Source: Pseudomonas sp. ACM7
GTDB lineage: Bacteria; Pseudomonadota; Gammaproteobacteria; Pseudomonadales; Pseudomonadaceae
NCBI RefSeq assembly: GCF_004136015.1
Contig: NZ_CP024866.1
Span: 1,305,336-1,369,335, forward strand
Length of the DNA stretch: 64,000 nucleotides
Direction of reading: 5' to 3'
Positions within the stretch are counted from its first letter, which is position 1. Each line of letters begins with the position of its first letter. A program made the position numbers and the translations under genes. This document shows positions 9,451 to 19,174 of the stretch, in pieces. The notes below the pieces were generated by a model. It was not told where the DNA came from, searched no databases, and was given only the letters and a program-made list of their open reading frames with translations.

Positions 9451-9930
9451 TTACTTGGTATCGCGGTGTTCGAATTCGCCTTCGATCACGTTGGGCTCTC
9501 GGCCCAGCGGCTCGCGGGTCGCAGGGCCGCCGCCACGTGGCTGAAGGTCGTCGGCGAACGCACGCTGACGGATTGCCGCCTCTTCGGCACGCTGGCGCAT
9601 TTTATTGGCCAACAGTCGACGAGAGAACGGCAGCAACATGATCAGACCCAGCGCGTCAGTGACGAAGCCCGGCAGGATCAACAGACCACCCGCCAGCGCC
9701 AGCATCAAACCTTCGAGCATGGTCTGGGCCGGCAACTCGCCGCGGTTCAGGCTTTCACGAGCACGCAATGCGGTTGCCAGACCAGCGATACGCAGCACGA
9801 ACACGCCGAGCATCGAGCCGAGAATGACCAGCAGCAGGGCCGGGAAAAACCCGATCGCCCCGCTGACCTTGACGAATACGAACAGATCCAACACCGGAAA
9901 CAGTACAAAGAGCAATAAAAAAGGGCGCAT
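9451..9930 (-). CDS. fxsA: FxsA family membrane protein
   Basis: A 159-residue inner-membrane protein with four hydrophobic stretches: LLLFVLFPVLDLFVFVKV, FFPALLLVILGSMLGVFVLR, a third around AGGLLILPGFVTDALGLIMLLP, and a polar tail rich in Arg and Pro. The conserved PGFVTDALG motif identifies FxsA, named for suppressing F-plasmid exclusion of phage T7 in E. coli; its physiological role is unclear. The ATG at 9930 is chosen because GAGGA lies 8 bases upstream. It lies directly upstream of groESL, an arrangement common in pseudomonads, but a hairpin separates the transcripts. Confidence 0.93.
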   Translation of the reverse strand: MRPFLLLFVLFPVLDLFVFVKVSGAIGFFPALLLVILGSMLGVFVLRIAGLATALRARESLNRGELPAQTMLEGLMLALAGGLLILPGFVTDALGLIMLLPFSRRLLANKMRQRAEEAAIRQRAFADDLQPRGGGPATREPLGREPNVIEGEFEHRDTK

Positions 9931-9996
9931 CAAATGGTTCCTCAACGCAAGAATGCCTTGCCAGTCTTCCCTAGATGACGTCGCCGATTCGTGAAT

Positions 9997-10728
9997 TCAA
10001 GCGTCGGCCACTTCATTTTTAGGCCAATGTTCGGCGTGAGCCAGGAAAACCAAGGCTTCGCGCACTTGTGTCGGCGTATTACACGGCGCTTGAAACGGCA
10101 ACCAATAGAGCCCCTGACCAATGCGCAGGTGCATGCCTTCGGTGTCGATACCCGCCAGTTGCGCCGGCTCGGTTTTCGGCAGGCCCGCCAGTTCGACGTA
10201 GTGGGCGATGGCTTTGGCGTGATCGGCATTCATGTGCTCGACCATGCTCGCTTCGGCTTTTCCGGCGAACGGGTTGGCCAGCGTTAACTGATCGACCCAG
10301 TGAATCGCGCCGAAGCCGCCGATGTAACGGTGACGTACCGGTTTGAGCACCCAGAAATCGAAATCGTGGGCCTTGTGGTAGCTCTGCGAATCCGGGAAAT
10401 AGCGGTAGTAACGCTCAGCCGCCGCTTCGATGGCGGCCTCGTCCTTGAGCTTTTCTGCTTCGGCGAGGTAGGTCAGGCGACCAACGGCTTGCACATCTTC
10501 AGCCCCGCGCTCGCCCACAAACAGTGAGCATTTTGGATCTTTCTGCAGGTTGTGGGTGTGCTGGGCGATACGGCTGATAAGGATCAGCGGCCAGCCCTGT
10601 TCGTCCAGACAGTACGGAACCACGGAGCCAAACGGGAAACCGGGCATCGCCTTGGAGTGCGTCGAGAGCACTCCACGGTATTCCTTGAGAAGCAATTCTC
10701 GGGCATTCTTGGCCGCTTCAACGCTCAA
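9997..10728 (-). CDS. HugZ/HutZ-like haem-utilisation protein (PNPOx fold)
   Basis: A 243-residue protein with an N-terminal split-barrel, pyridoxamine-phosphate-oxidase-like domain (LSTHSKAMPGFPFGSVVPY, then LFVGERGAEDVQAVGRLTY) and a C-terminal DUF2470-type domain containing the MVEHMNADHAKA signature. Family members include haem-degrading HugZ/HutZ and FMN/haem-binding proteins; without an iron-uptake neighbour the exact activity is unsure. Translation appears to start at TTG (10728) with AAGGAG 7 bases upstream; there is no better ATG nearby. It sits alone between fxsA and an SDR gene transcribed the other way. Confidence 0.85.
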   Translation of the reverse strand: MSVEAAKNARELLLKEYRGVLSTHSKAMPGFPFGSVVPYCLDEQGWPLILISRIAQHTHNLQKDPKCSLFVGERGAEDVQAVGRLTYLAEAEKLKDEAAIEAAAERYYRYFPDSQSYHKAHDFDFWVLKPVRHRYIGGFGAIHWVDQLTLANPFAGKAEASMVEHMNADHAKAIAHYVELAGLPKTEPAQLAGIDTEGMHLRIGQGLYWLPFQAPCNTPTQVREALVFLAHAEHWPKNEVADA

Positions 10729-10892
10729 TTTATGACTCCTTATATAGAATCCGTCAAAAAAACGGACAGGCGCCTGGGGATAAGTTCCAGCACGCCATCG
10801 GGGCAGTTCTCATGTGCAGCCAAGCTGTATCAGGTGCAGATTGAGAGGCTACTCTCTAAAAGGAAACCACTCCTCTGACCTGCTATTGGGGC

Positions 10893-11657
10893 ATGCGAAT
10901 GCAACTCACTGACAAAGTAATCATTATCACGGGCGGTTGCCAGGGTTTAGGCCGTTCCATGGCCGAGTATTTCGCCGGTAAAGGCGCAAAGCTGGCGCTG
11001 GTGGACTTGAACCAGGAAAAGCTCGACGACACCGTCGCCGCTTGCAAAGATAAAGGCGTCGAGGCTCGCGCTTATCTGTGCAATGTCGCCAATGAAGAGC
11101 AAGTGACCCATATGGTCGCCCAGGTTGCCGAGGACTTCGGCGCGATCCATGGCCTGATCAACAACGCCGGGATCCTGCGCGATGGCCTGCTCATCAAGGT
11201 CAAGGACGGCGAGATGACCAAGATGAGCCTGGCCCAGTGGCAGACGGTCATCGACGTCAATCTGACCGGCGTATTCCTGTGCACCCGTGAAGTCGCGGCC
11301 AAAATGATCGAGCTGAACAACAGCGGCGCGATCATTAATATCTCGTCGATCTCCCGTGCTGGCAACGCCGGCCAGACCAACTACTCCGCCGCTAAGGCCG
11401 GTGTCGCCGCGGCGACCGTGACCTGGGCGAAGGAATTGGCACGCTACGGTATTCGTGTGGCAGCCATTGCCCCGGGCTTTATCGAAACCGAAATGACGCT
11501 GAGCATGAAACCTGAGGCGCTGGAGAAGATAACGTCCGCGATTCCGCTCAAGCGCATGGGCAAGCCTGAAGAGATCGCCCATTCGGCGGCGTACATTTTC
11601 GAGAACGACTACTACACCGGTCGGATTATGGAGTTGGATGGCGGGTTGCGGATCTAA
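10893..11657 (+). CDS. SDR-family oxidoreductase, FabG-like
   Basis: A 254-residue short-chain dehydrogenase/reductase. It has the cofactor motif TGGCQGLG (residues about 12-19), an acidic residue after strand 2 (LVDLN, suggesting NAD preference, though FabG-like proteins vary), NNAG, and the catalytic Ser (SSISR), Tyr-Lys (YSAAK). The overall pattern, [11 protein letters not shown] and DGGLRI, is that of 3-oxoacyl-ACP reductases, but this is a stand-alone copy outside a fab cluster, so the true substrate is unknown. Start at 10893; an ATG two codons later is an alternative. Confidence 0.85.
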   Translation: MRMQLTDKVIIITGGCQGLGRSMAEYFAGKGAKLALVDLNQEKLDDTVAACKDKGVEARAYLCNVANEEQVTHMVAQVAEDFGAIHGLINNAGILRDGLLIKVKDGEMTKMSLAQWQTVIDVNLTGVFLCTREVAAKMIELNNSGAIINISSISRAGNAGQTNYSAAKAGVAAATVTWAKELARYGIRVAAIAPGFIETEMTLSMKPEALEKITSAIPLKRMGKPEEIAHSAAYIFENDYYTGRIMELDGGLRI

Positions 11658-11674
11658 AGCCACTGCAAAACAAA

Positions 11675-11766
11675 TGTGGGAGCGGGCTTGCTCGCGAATG
11701 CGGTGTGTCATTCAACAGATAAGTTGACTGATCTACCGCCTTCGCGAGCAAGCCCGCTCCCACATT
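11675..11766. repeat. REP doublet (REPIN), family 1
   Basis: Inverted copies of TGTGGGAGCGGGCTTGCTCG flank about 45 bp of unique sequence. It lies between the convergent SDR and mrp genes, as at the other family 1 loci. Confidence 0.93.
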
Positions 11767-11787
11767 GGATTGCATTTCTTCAGTGAA

Positions 11788-12882
11788 TTAATCGTCGCTG
11801 ATGGTGATGTTCGGCATCGCAGGCGATACCGCTTCCTGCAACACGATCCGCGCGCCGACATGGCGGGCCAGTTCCTGGTAAACCATCGCAATCGGGCTGT
11901 CAGGCTCGGCGATCACCGTTGGCTTGCCGCCGTCGGCCTGTTCGCGGATGGCCATCGCCAGCGGCAACGACGCCAGCAGCTCGACGCCGTACTGGTTGGC
12001 CAGCTTCACACCACCACCCTCACCGAACAGATGCTCGGCATGCCCGCAGTTGGAGCAGATGTGCACGGCCATGTTTTCCACCACGCCCAGCACCGGAATG
12101 TTGACCTTGCGGAACATCTCCACGCCCTTGCGTGCGTCCAGCAATGCCAGATCTTGCGGCGTTGTAACGATCACCGCGCCGGCCACCGGGACTTTCTGCG
12201 CCAGAGTCAGCTGGATGTCGCCGGTGCCTGGTGGCATGTCGATGACCAGGTAATCCAGATCGCCCCAGGCTGTCTGAGTGACGAGTTGCAACAAGGCGCC
12301 GGAAACCATCGGCCCGCGCCAGACCATCGGCGTGTTGTCGTCGGTCAGGAACGCCATGGACATGACTTCGACACCGTGGGACTCGATCGGAATAAACCAC
12401 TTCTGATCCTTGACCTTGGGTCGGGTGCCTTCAGGGATGCCGAACATGATGCCTTGGCTCGGTCCGTAAATGTCCGCGTCGAGAATCCCGACCTTGGCGC
12501 CTTCGCGGGCCAGGGCCAGGGCCAGGTTGGCGGCGGTGGTCGATTTGCCCACACCGCCCTTGCCGGACGCCACGGCCACCACGTTCTTGACGTTGGCCAG
12601 ACCCGGGATCTGCGCTTGAGCCTTGTGCGCGGCAATGACACTGGTGATCTCGACGCGCGCGATGGTCACGCCGTCCAGCCCTTCAATGGCCATTTGCAGC
12701 AACTGCGCCCAGCCACTCTTGAACAGGCCGGCGGCGTAACCCAGCTCCAGCTGGACGCTGACGCGATCACCCTGAATGTCGATGCCGCGTACGCACCCGG
12801 CGCTGACCGGGTCCTGGTTCAGATAAGGGTCGGTGTATTGGCGAAGGACGGCTTCCACCGCTGCGCGATTGACGGCGCTCAT
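11788..12882 (-). CDS. apbC: Iron-sulfur cluster carrier ATPase Mrp/ApbC
   Basis: A 364-residue ParA/MinD-type P-loop ATPase. The N-terminal MIP18/DUF59 domain (about 1-90) is followed by the deviant Walker A GKGGVGKSTTA, DADIYGPSQG, and the CSNCG CxxC pair near residue 285 that binds the transferable [4Fe-4S] cluster. ApbC/Mrp proteins deliver clusters to apo-enzymes in the cytoplasm. The ATG at 12882 has GGAG upstream; the longer frame to 12900 adds six residues without a ribosome site. It is divergent from metG, a common arrangement in gamma-proteobacteria. Confidence 0.95.
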   Translation of the reverse strand: MSAVNRAAVEAVLRQYTDPYLNQDPVSAGCVRGIDIQGDRVSVQLELGYAAGLFKSGWAQLLQMAIEGLDGVTIARVEITSVIAAHKAQAQIPGLANVKNVVAVASGKGGVGKSTTAANLALALAREGAKVGILDADIYGPSQGIMFGIPEGTRPKVKDQKWFIPIESHGVEVMSMAFLTDDNTPMVWRGPMVSGALLQLVTQTAWGDLDYLVIDMPPGTGDIQLTLAQKVPVAGAVIVTTPQDLALLDARKGVEMFRKVNIPVLGVVENMAVHICSNCGHAEHLFGEGGGVKLANQYGVELLASLPLAMAIREQADGGKPTVIAEPDSPIAMVYQELARHVGARIVLQEAVSPAMPNITISDD

Positions 12883-12992
12883 GGGCAACTCCGATAGCAA
12901 GACTGGAAAATCAGGCGGGTATCGTACCTGTTCTATAGTCCGGACGGCATGCTTTCAGAATGTGACAAATAACCCATGGTCGAATGCTGCCA

Positions 12993-13122
12993 TAGCAGCT
13001 GGCGAAGCCTGCGTTCGGCTGCGCAGCAGTCGTAAAACCAGACACCGCGGTGTTTCAGGTAGTCCGAGTTGCCCGGATTCACGACTGCTGCGCAGCCGAA
13101 CGCAGGCTTCGCCAGCTGCTAC
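12993..13122. repeat. Long inverted repeat, REP-like family 3
   Basis: Arms of about 44 bp beginning TAGCAGCTGGCGAAGCCTGC and ending with its reverse complement enclose about 40 bp. A related pair lies at 51031-51176 (TGTAGCAGCTGCCGAGCCTG). It occupies most of the 329-bp mrp/metG intergenic region. The remaining sequence between it and metG has a TATAGT -10-like element near 13172. Confidence 0.85.
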
Positions 13123-13211
13123 ATGGACCGTGGATACGGGTCGCGGGGGTGAAAAATATGCGCCGGCGCTTTATAGTGGCCGACCTCCGTTTCATCAAGT
13201 AGCCGAGCCCC

Positions 13212-15263
13212 ATGTCCGAGCCACGCAAGATCCTCGTCACCAGCGCCCTGCCCTATGCCAATGGTTCGATCCATCTTGGCCACATGCTGGAATACATCCA
13301 GACCGATATGTGGGTGCGCTTCCAGAAGCACCGCGGCAATCAATGCATTTATGTCTGCGCCGACGACGCCCACGGTTCGGCCATCATGCTGCGCGCGGAA
13401 AAGGAAGGCATCACCCCGGAACAACTGATCGCCAACGTCCAGGCTGAACACAGCGCCGACTTTGCCGAGTTCCTGGTGGACTTCGACAACTTCCACTCCA
13501 CTCACGCCGAAGAAAACCGTGAGCTGTCGAGCCAGATCTACCTGAAGCTGCGCGACGCCGGGCACATCGCCCAGCGTTCGATCACTCAGTACTTCGACCC
13601 GGAAAAGAAAATGTTCCTGGCCGACCGCTTCATCAAGGGCACCTGCCCGAAATGCGGCACTGAAGACCAGTACGGCGACAACTGCGAAAAATGCGGTGCG
13701 ACCTACGCGCCGACCGACCTGAAGGATCCGAAGTCGGCGATCTCTGGCGCCACCCCGGTGCTCAAGGATTCCCAGCACTTCTTCTTCAAGCTGCCGGACT
13801 TCCAGGAAATGCTGCAAGCCTGGACCCGCAGCGGCACCCTGCAAGAAGCCGTGGCGAACAAAATCGCCGAATGGCTGGACGCCGGCCTGCAACAGTGGGA
13901 CATCTCCCGCGATGCGCCGTACTTCGGTTTCGAAATCCCGGACGAGCCAGGCAAATACTTCTATGTATGGCTGGACGCGCCGATCGGCTACATGGCCAGC
14001 TTCAAGAACCTCTGCGACCGCACGCCTACACTTGATTTCGACGCGTTCTGGGGCAAGGACTCCACCGCTGAGCTGTACCATTTCATCGGCAAGGACATCG
14101 TCAACTTCCACGCCCTGTTCTGGCCAGCCATGCTCGAAGGCGCCGGTTTCCGTAAACCGACCGGCATCAACGTACACGGCTACCTGACCGTCAACGGTCA
14201 GAAAATGTCCAAATCCCGCGGCACCTTCATCAAGGCCCGGACCTATCTGGACCATCTGTCGCCGGAATACCTGCGCTACTACTACGCGGCGAAGCTGAGC
14301 CGTGGCGTCGACGACCTCGACCTGAACCTCGAAGACTTCGTGCAGAAGGTCAACTCCGACCTGGTCGGCAAAGTCGTCAACATCGCCAGCCGTTGCGCCG
14401 GTTTCATCCACAAAGGCAACGCCGGTGTACTGGTGGCGGGCAATGCCGCGCCGGAACTGACCGAAGCGTTCCTCGCCGCAGCGCCGAGCATCGCCGAAGC
14501 CTACGAGGCGCGCGACTTCGCCCGTGCCATGCGCGAGATCATGGGCCTGGCCGACCGCGCCAACGCCTGGATCGCCGACAAGGCGCCGTGGTCGCTGAAC
14601 AAACAGGAAGGCAAGCAAGACGAAGTCCAGGCCATCTGCGCCTTGGGCGTCAACCTGTTCCGCCAGTTGGTGATCTTCCTCAAACCGGTGCTGCCGCTGC
14701 TGGCCGCCGACGCCGAGGCGTTCCTGAACGTCGCGCCGCTGACCTGGAACGACCACGCTACTTTGCTCAGCAACCATCAGCTGAACGAGTTCAAACCGTT
14801 GATGACCCGTATCGACCCGGTAAAAGTGCAAGCCATGAGCGACGCCTCGAAAGAAGACCTGACCGCCAGCGCTACCGACACCGGCGACGCTGCACCTGCC
14901 GGCAATGGCGAACTGGCCAAGGATCCGCTGTCACCGGAAATCGAGTTCGATGCCTTTGCCGCTGTCGACCTGCGCGTCGCCCTGATTCTCAAGGCCGAAC
15001 ACGTGGAAGGTGCCGACAAACTGCTGCGCCTGACCCTGGACATCGGTGACGAGCAACGCAACGTGTTCTCCGGGATCAAGAGCGCTTATCCGGACCCGTC
15101 CAAGCTCAATGGTCGTCTGACCATGATGATCGCCAACCTCAAGCCACGGAAAATGAAGTTCGGTATCTCCGAAGGCATGGTGATGGCGGCCGGCCCTGGC
15201 GGTGAAGAAATCTACCTGCTCAGCCCTGACAGCGGCGCCAAGCCAGGTCAGCGCATCAAGTAA
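13212..15263 (+). CDS. metG: Methionyl-tRNA synthetase
   Basis: A 683-residue class I synthetase, charging tRNA-Met in the cytoplasm. The HIGH variant is SIHLGHML (about residue 20), the zinc knuckle is CPKCG...CEKCG (about 144-160), and GQKMSKSRG carries the KMSKS loop (about 330). The C-terminal third ends with the OB-fold tRNA-binding extension ([23 protein letters not shown] onward) that dimerises the enzyme. It is monocistronic, divergent from mrp, and followed by a hairpin terminator. The Shine-Dalgarno is weak. Confidence 0.98.
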   Translation: MSEPRKILVTSALPYANGSIHLGHMLEYIQTDMWVRFQKHRGNQCIYVCADDAHGSAIMLRAEKEGITPEQLIANVQAEHSADFAEFLVDFDNFHSTHAEENRELSSQIYLKLRDAGHIAQRSITQYFDPEKKMFLADRFIKGTCPKCGTEDQYGDNCEKCGATYAPTDLKDPKSAISGATPVLKDSQHFFFKLPDFQEMLQAWTRSGTLQEAVANKIAEWLDAGLQQWDISRDAPYFGFEIPDEPGKYFYVWLDAPIGYMASFKNLCDRTPTLDFDAFWGKDSTAELYHFIGKDIVNFHALFWPAMLEGAGFRKPTGINVHGYLTVNGQKMSKSRGTFIKARTYLDHLSPEYLRYYYAAKLSRGVDDLDLNLEDFVQKVNSDLVGKVVNIASRCAGFIHKGNAGVLVAGNAAPELTEAFLAAAPSIAEAYEARDFARAMREIMGLADRANAWIADKAPWSLNKQEGKQDEVQAICALGVNLFRQLVIFLKPVLPLLAADAEAFLNVAPLTWNDHATLLSNHQLNEFKPLMTRIDPVKVQAMSDASKEDLTASATDTGDAAPAGNGELAKDPLSPEIEFDAFAAVDLRVALILKAEHVEGADKLLRLTLDIGDEQRNVFSGIKSAYPDPSKLNGRLTMMIANLKPRKMKFGISEGMVMAAGPGGEEIYLLSPDSGAKPGQRIK

Positions 15264-15280
15264 GGCTCTGCTGTAAACCG

Positions 15281-15318
15281 ATCCCACAGTCGTGCCAGGC
15301 GCGACTGTGGGATTTTCA
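15281..15318 (+). terminator. Terminator after metG
   Basis: ATCCCACAGTCG/CGACTGTGGGAT forms a 12-bp stem with a 9-nt loop followed by TTTTC. It begins 17 bp after the metG stop. Confidence 0.8.
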
Positions 15319-15405
15319 TGTCTGGCCCACCCTCCGTCCTTGCCGGATAATGCCTAAGCTTTTTAGACCGCTCCGTTAAAAAGCCCCGTTCTTGCCGGCA
15401 CGATC

Positions 15406-15975
15406 ATGACCGAAATTGTTCTTACGCTTATCAGCACTGCCCTGATCAACAACCTCGTGTTGCACTGGCCGCTGGGCGTCGATCCGCTGCTGGGCAACGA
15501 GCATCGACAGGTCCATGCGTTGGGCCTTGCGACGACGTGTTTGATGCTGATCGTCGGCACGCTGGGTTACTCGGCCTACCGTTGGTTGCTGGTCCCGCTG
15601 GAGCTGACGTCGCTGCGCCTTTTCGTCTTCCTTCCATTAAGCGTTCTGCTGATTGGCCCGCTGCTGAAAGTGCTTTCCCGGTTACTTCCAAAGCTTGCGT
15701 TCGATGGCCTCTGGCCCCTGCTGCTGGGCAATGCTGGCGTACTCGGCCTGACGCTGCTCAATGCTCAGGACGACAAAGGCTTCTTCCACGCCATGGCCCT
15801 GAGCCTGGGTGCCGGCCTGGGCTTCTGGCTGGTACTGAGCCTGTTCAGCGACTTGCGCCAACGCACAATCGAAAATGATATCCCCCTGCCCTTTCGCGGC
15901 CTGCCCATCGACCTGATCGGCGCCGGATTGATTGCAGTGGCCTTTCTCGGATTCAGCGGACTGATCAAAACATGA
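15406..15975 (+). CDS. rnfA: RnfA/RsxA-like membrane subunit (Fe-S cysteines lost)
   Basis: A 189-residue polytopic protein (RnfA is usually about 193) with six hydrophobic segments. It aligns without gaps to E. coli RsxA at the start ([15 protein letters not shown]) and end ([19 protein letters not shown]). The two cysteines that in RnfA ligate an intramembrane [2Fe-2S] cluster are absent: the LGLCP cysteine is D26 (LGVDP) and the NCAVLG cysteine is A110 (NAGVLG). It is first in an A-B-D-G-E operon and overlaps rnfB by 4 bp. Likely an electron-transfer membrane complex relative with altered chemistry. Confidence 0.85.
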   Translation: MTEIVLTLISTALINNLVLHWPLGVDPLLGNEHRQVHALGLATTCLMLIVGTLGYSAYRWLLVPLELTSLRLFVFLPLSVLLIGPLLKVLSRLLPKLAFDGLWPLLLGNAGVLGLTLLNAQDDKGFFHAMALSLGAGLGFWLVLSLFSDLRQRTIENDIPLPFRGLPIDLIGAGLIAVAFLGFSGLIKT

Positions 15976-16982
15976 GTCTGATTCAACGCATCGACGCCCT
16001 CTTGCCGCAGACCCAATGCGGCAAGTGCGGCCACCCCGGATGCAAACCGTACGCCGAAGGCATTGCCAGCGGCGAACCGATCAACAAATGTCCGCCGGGC
16101 GGCAGCGAAACCATCGCGGCCCTGGCCGAGCTGTTGAAAGTGCCGGTGCTGGAACTGGACGTCAGTCGCGGTTCGGCCCCGGCGCAGATCGCCTTTATTC
16201 GTGAAGCGGAGTGTATTGGTTGCACCAAGTGCATCCAGGCCTGCCCGGTGGATGCCATTGTCGGCGCGGCGAAATTGATGCACACGGTGATCGTCGATGA
16301 ATGCACCGGTTGCGACCTGTGCGTAGCGCCCTGCCCGGTGGATTGCATCGAGATGCGGCCGTTGCCGCTGGACACGGTGCTGCCGATTGTCGGCGGCCTG
16401 GCGTTGAGCCTTGAGGAACAACGCGCCCGAGCGGCCAAGCGCAATCACGCGCGACGCCGATTTGAACAGCGCAACGCTCGCCTGCATCGCGAAGAAGAAC
16501 AGAAAATCGCCGAACGTCGGGCCCGAGCCCAGCGCGCCGTCCAGCCCAGTGAGGTGGCGACACTCGACCCGGTTCAGGCCGCTCTTGAGCGAGTCCGTGC
16601 ACAGAAGGCAGCGAATGCGGATGTGGCGCTGAAAAAGGCCAAGATCGATCTGGCGATGAGTCGGGCGCAACTGAACAAGTCACTCAAGGCGTTCGGGCAT
16701 CCGCCGACCTTCGAACAGCAGTCGCAGCTGATCGTGCTGCAACAGCAATTCGAGGTTGCCGAACAGGCGTTGGCAAAACTGGAAAGCTCTGCACCGCCAG
16801 CCGCGGCCCCCGTAGTTCCGGCGAAAAATGCGCAGCTGAATCGGGCAAAGATCCAGTTGGCCATGCGCCGTGCCGAACTCAAGAAAGCCCAATCCAGCGA
16901 AGCGCCGGCAGAGCAGATCGAAGCCCTGGAACTCGCGGTGAATGAAGCCGAGCGTCAGGTGGATGCCTATGCCGCCCCTTGA
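15972..16982 (+). CDS. rnfB: RnfB/RsxB-like ferredoxin subunit with C-terminal extension
   Basis: A 336-residue protein, longer than typical RnfB (about 190). It starts directly at the Fe-S domain and lacks the N-terminal membrane anchor. The first cluster motif is CGKCGHPGC...KC (residues 16-38). Two ferredoxin clusters follow: [12 protein letters not shown] and [12 protein letters not shown]. After about residue 150 comes a charged, Ala/Lys/Arg-rich helical region with two related repeats ([17 protein letters not shown] and [17 protein letters not shown]), like the tail of RnfC proteins. No rnfC is present, so this tail may be its remnant or substitute. It overlaps both neighbours. Confidence 0.85.
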   Translation: MSLIQRIDALLPQTQCGKCGHPGCKPYAEGIASGEPINKCPPGGSETIAALAELLKVPVLELDVSRGSAPAQIAFIREAECIGCTKCIQACPVDAIVGAAKLMHTVIVDECTGCDLCVAPCPVDCIEMRPLPLDTVLPIVGGLALSLEEQRARAAKRNHARRRFEQRNARLHREEEQKIAERRARAQRAVQPSEVATLDPVQAALERVRAQKAANADVALKKAKIDLAMSRAQLNKSLKAFGHPPTFEQQSQLIVLQQQFEVAEQALAKLESSAPPAAAPVVPAKNAQLNRAKIQLAMRRAELKKAQSSEAPAEQIEALELAVNEAERQVDAYAAP

Positions 16983-17961
16983 ATCGGTCGACGAACGCCT
17001 CCAGCAAGCCATGAAACTGGTATTGCTGGCCACCGTGCCGGGGATGCTGGTGTTTTTCTGGCTGTATGGCTGGGGCGTGTTGATCAACCTGATTCTGACG
17101 GGTATTACCGCACTGGCCGTTGAAGCGACCGTGTTGCGCTTGCGCAAGCTTGCGCTCAAGCCGAGCTTGAGCGACGGCAGTGCGCTGGTCAGCGCGACGC
17201 TGTTGGCTCTGGCCTTGCCGCCTTATTGCCCGTGGTGGCTGACGGTCTGTGCCGCGGCGTTCGCGATGGTGTTCGGCAAACACCTGTATGGCGGCGTTGG
17301 CAAGAACCCGTTCAACCCGGCAATGCTGGGCTTCGCCCTGGTGCTGGTGACCTTTCCCCAACAGATGACCCACTGGCCGTCATCCCATGGGCTGGACCTG
17401 ATCGGCGGCTTGCAGCAGGTGTTCGGGTTCAGCCTCGGGCAGACGCCAGACGCCTGGGTCCAGGCCACGGCGCTGGACAGCCTGCGGATCAACAAAAGCC
17501 TGACCATGGACGAACTGTTTGCAGCCAACCCGGCGTTCGGTCATTTCGGCGGCCGAGGCATGGAATGGGTCAACCTGGCCTTTCTGGCAGGTGGCGCGTT
17601 TCTGCTGCAACGACGGGTGTTCAGCTGGCATGCGCCGGTCGGCATGCTCGCCAGCCTGTTCATCGTCAGCCTGCTGTGCTGGAACGGCTCGGGCTCCGAC
17701 TCCCATGGCTCGCCGCTGTTTCATCTGCTCACTGGCGCGAGCATGCTGGGTGCATTCTTCATCGTCACGGAACCGGTGTCCGGCGCAAAAAGCCCCGGCG
17801 CGCGACTGCTGTTCGGCGCGGGCGTAGGGCTGCTGACGTACCTGATTCGTACCTGGGGTGGTTATCCGGACGGCGTAGCCTTTGCCGTGCTGTTGATGAA
17901 CCTCTGTGTGCCGGCGCTGGAGCGGTTTGCCACCTCCAGACTGGAACGAGGTGCGCCATGA
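16969..17961 (+). CDS. rnfD: RnfD/RsxD-like membrane subunit
   Basis: A 330-residue polytopic NqrB/RnfD protein. Conserved segments include [21 protein letters not shown] and [15 protein letters not shown] near the C-terminus. RnfD normally carries FMN esterified to the Thr of an SGAT motif; the equivalent here is TGAS (Ser at about residue 258, in [12 protein letters not shown]), so the usual flavinylation residue is changed to Ser. Start: ATG 16969 has AGGTGG 6 bases upstream; ATG 16963 is an alternative. It overlaps rnfB by 14 bp and rnfG by 4 bp. Confidence 0.85.
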   Translation: MPPLESVDERLQQAMKLVLLATVPGMLVFFWLYGWGVLINLILTGITALAVEATVLRLRKLALKPSLSDGSALVSATLLALALPPYCPWWLTVCAAAFAMVFGKHLYGGVGKNPFNPAMLGFALVLVTFPQQMTHWPSSHGLDLIGGLQQVFGFSLGQTPDAWVQATALDSLRINKSLTMDELFAANPAFGHFGGRGMEWVNLAFLAGGAFLLQRRVFSWHAPVGMLASLFIVSLLCWNGSGSDSHGSPLFHLLTGASMLGAFFIVTEPVSGAKSPGARLLFGAGVGLLTYLIRTWGGYPDGVAFAVLLMNLCVPALERFATSRLERGAP

Positions 17962-18569
17962 GCCGATCGTCGAGCGTTGTGATCCTGGTGTTGCTGGCAG
18001 GCCTGGGGATTGGCGCGACTTACCTCGTGCAACACACCAGCGCGCCGCGCATTGCGGCCGAACAGCGCCTGATCGACAGTCGTAACCTGCTGGACCTGCT
18101 CCCGGCTGAAAGCTACGACAATCAGCCGCTGGAACAGCCGCTCGCCCTCGAAAGCACTGGATTGGCCAACAGCACGCTGCTAGGTGGCTACCTGGCGACC
18201 AAGACTGGCCAACCCAGCGCCGTGTTGCTGCGCAGCCAGACCCTGGGTTACGAGGGTTCCATCGAATTGCTGATCGCCATCGGCGCAAACGGCAAGGTGC
18301 TGGGCGTCAAAACGCTCAAGCAATCGGAAACACCTGGGCTGGGCGGTCGACTCGCTGACTGGCCCAATGCCTGGCTTCAGGCTTTTTCCGGAAAGTCCCG
18401 AACAGAACCTGCCGACAATGGCTGGGCCTTGAAAAAGGATCAGGGGCAATTCGATAAAATGGCGGGCGCGACCATTACTTCGAGAGCGGTCATCAACGCC
18501 ATCCATGACGCGTTGCGCTACTTCGACGAACATCAGCAACAGTTGATCGGGAGCAGCGCTCATGAATAA
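17958..18569 (+). CDS. rnfG: RnfG/RsxG-like FMN-binding subunit
   Basis: A 203-residue periplasmic protein with one N-terminal membrane segment (about residues 6-25) and an FMN-binding domain. GYEGSIELLIAIGANGKVLGV and ETPGLGGRL are conserved family blocks. The flavinylation motif is kept as AGATITSRAV, so FMN can still be attached to its Thr, unlike in the neighbouring RnfD. It starts in an ATGA overlap with rnfD. A longer frame in the same register (from 17226) is only open reading inside rnfD and is not used. Confidence 0.88.
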   Translation: MSRSSSVVILVLLAGLGIGATYLVQHTSAPRIAAEQRLIDSRNLLDLLPAESYDNQPLEQPLALESTGLANSTLLGGYLATKTGQPSAVLLRSQTLGYEGSIELLIAIGANGKVLGVKTLKQSETPGLGGRLADWPNAWLQAFSGKSRTEPADNGWALKKDQGQFDKMAGATITSRAVINAIHDALRYFDEHQQQLIGSSAHE

Positions 18570-19149
18570 GTCATCGACGCTGCAGAATTCACTGATGCTT
18601 GCACCGCTGATCGGTGCCACGGATTCATTGGTGTCCGCTCTGGGCTTGTGGCTGATGTTCATCGTGGTGATCAGCGCCTTTGGAGTGAGCATGGGCGCGT
18701 TGCGATCCCGACTTGTCCCGGCGACACGTTTGCTTGCCAGCGTCCTGTTGGCGGCCACGCTGACCAGTTGCGCGGAGCTCGCCGTGCAAGTCTGGTCGCT
18801 GCAATGGCACCAACATGTAGGGTTCTATGCAGGATTGATTGCCTTGCAATGCGTTGTGCTGGAACACACCGGTTTTTTCCAGAGCGCCTGGCGTGATCGC
18901 CTGCGCCTGTGTGGCCTGTTCGGCGCGTTGATGGCAGGCCTTGGCTTGCTGCGCGAACTCATCGGCAGCGGGACACTCGGCAGCCATCTGCCATGGCTGG
19001 CGGGCACTGCGCAAGCGGACTGGCAAGGCTGGGTGCTGACTGCCGACGGTGGCTTGCGCCTGGCCACCCTGGCCCCTGGCGGATTCATTCTGCTGGGACT
19101 GCTGTTCGCCGCACGTCAGGCCTGGACCCGCTCGACGCCCCCACACTGA
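18562..19149 (+). CDS. rnfE: RnfE/RsxE-like membrane subunit
   Basis: A 195-residue polytopic protein, shorter than E. coli RsxE (about 230). It keeps LLRELIGSGTLG and LAPGGFILLGLLFA. Of the two cysteines expected to bind the intramembrane [2Fe-2S] cluster, the first is replaced (APLIGAT where RsxE has CPLLAVT) and the second is kept (LIALQCVVLEH). With RnfA, three of the four ligands are missing. It overlaps rnfG by 8 bp and lies 25 bp before nth, the same order as rsxE-nth in E. coli. Confidence 0.82.
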   Translation: MNKSSTLQNSLMLAPLIGATDSLVSALGLWLMFIVVISAFGVSMGALRSRLVPATRLLASVLLAATLTSCAELAVQVWSLQWHQHVGFYAGLIALQCVVLEHTGFFQSAWRDRLRLCGLFGALMAGLGLLRELIGSGTLGSHLPWLAGTAQADWQGWVLTADGGLRLATLAPGGFILLGLLFAARQAWTRSTPPH

Positions 19150-19174
19150 CCGCCTTCGAGGAAACGCACTGCCC

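Noticed and set aside
13119-14831. 570-residue minus-strand frame opposite metG
   Set aside because: Fully antisense to an unmistakable metG with all its motifs; no domain recognised.
17226-17957. N-terminal extension of the RnfG frame
   Set aside because: It runs out of frame through rnfD; RnfG proteins begin with a short membrane anchor, matched by the ATG at 17958.
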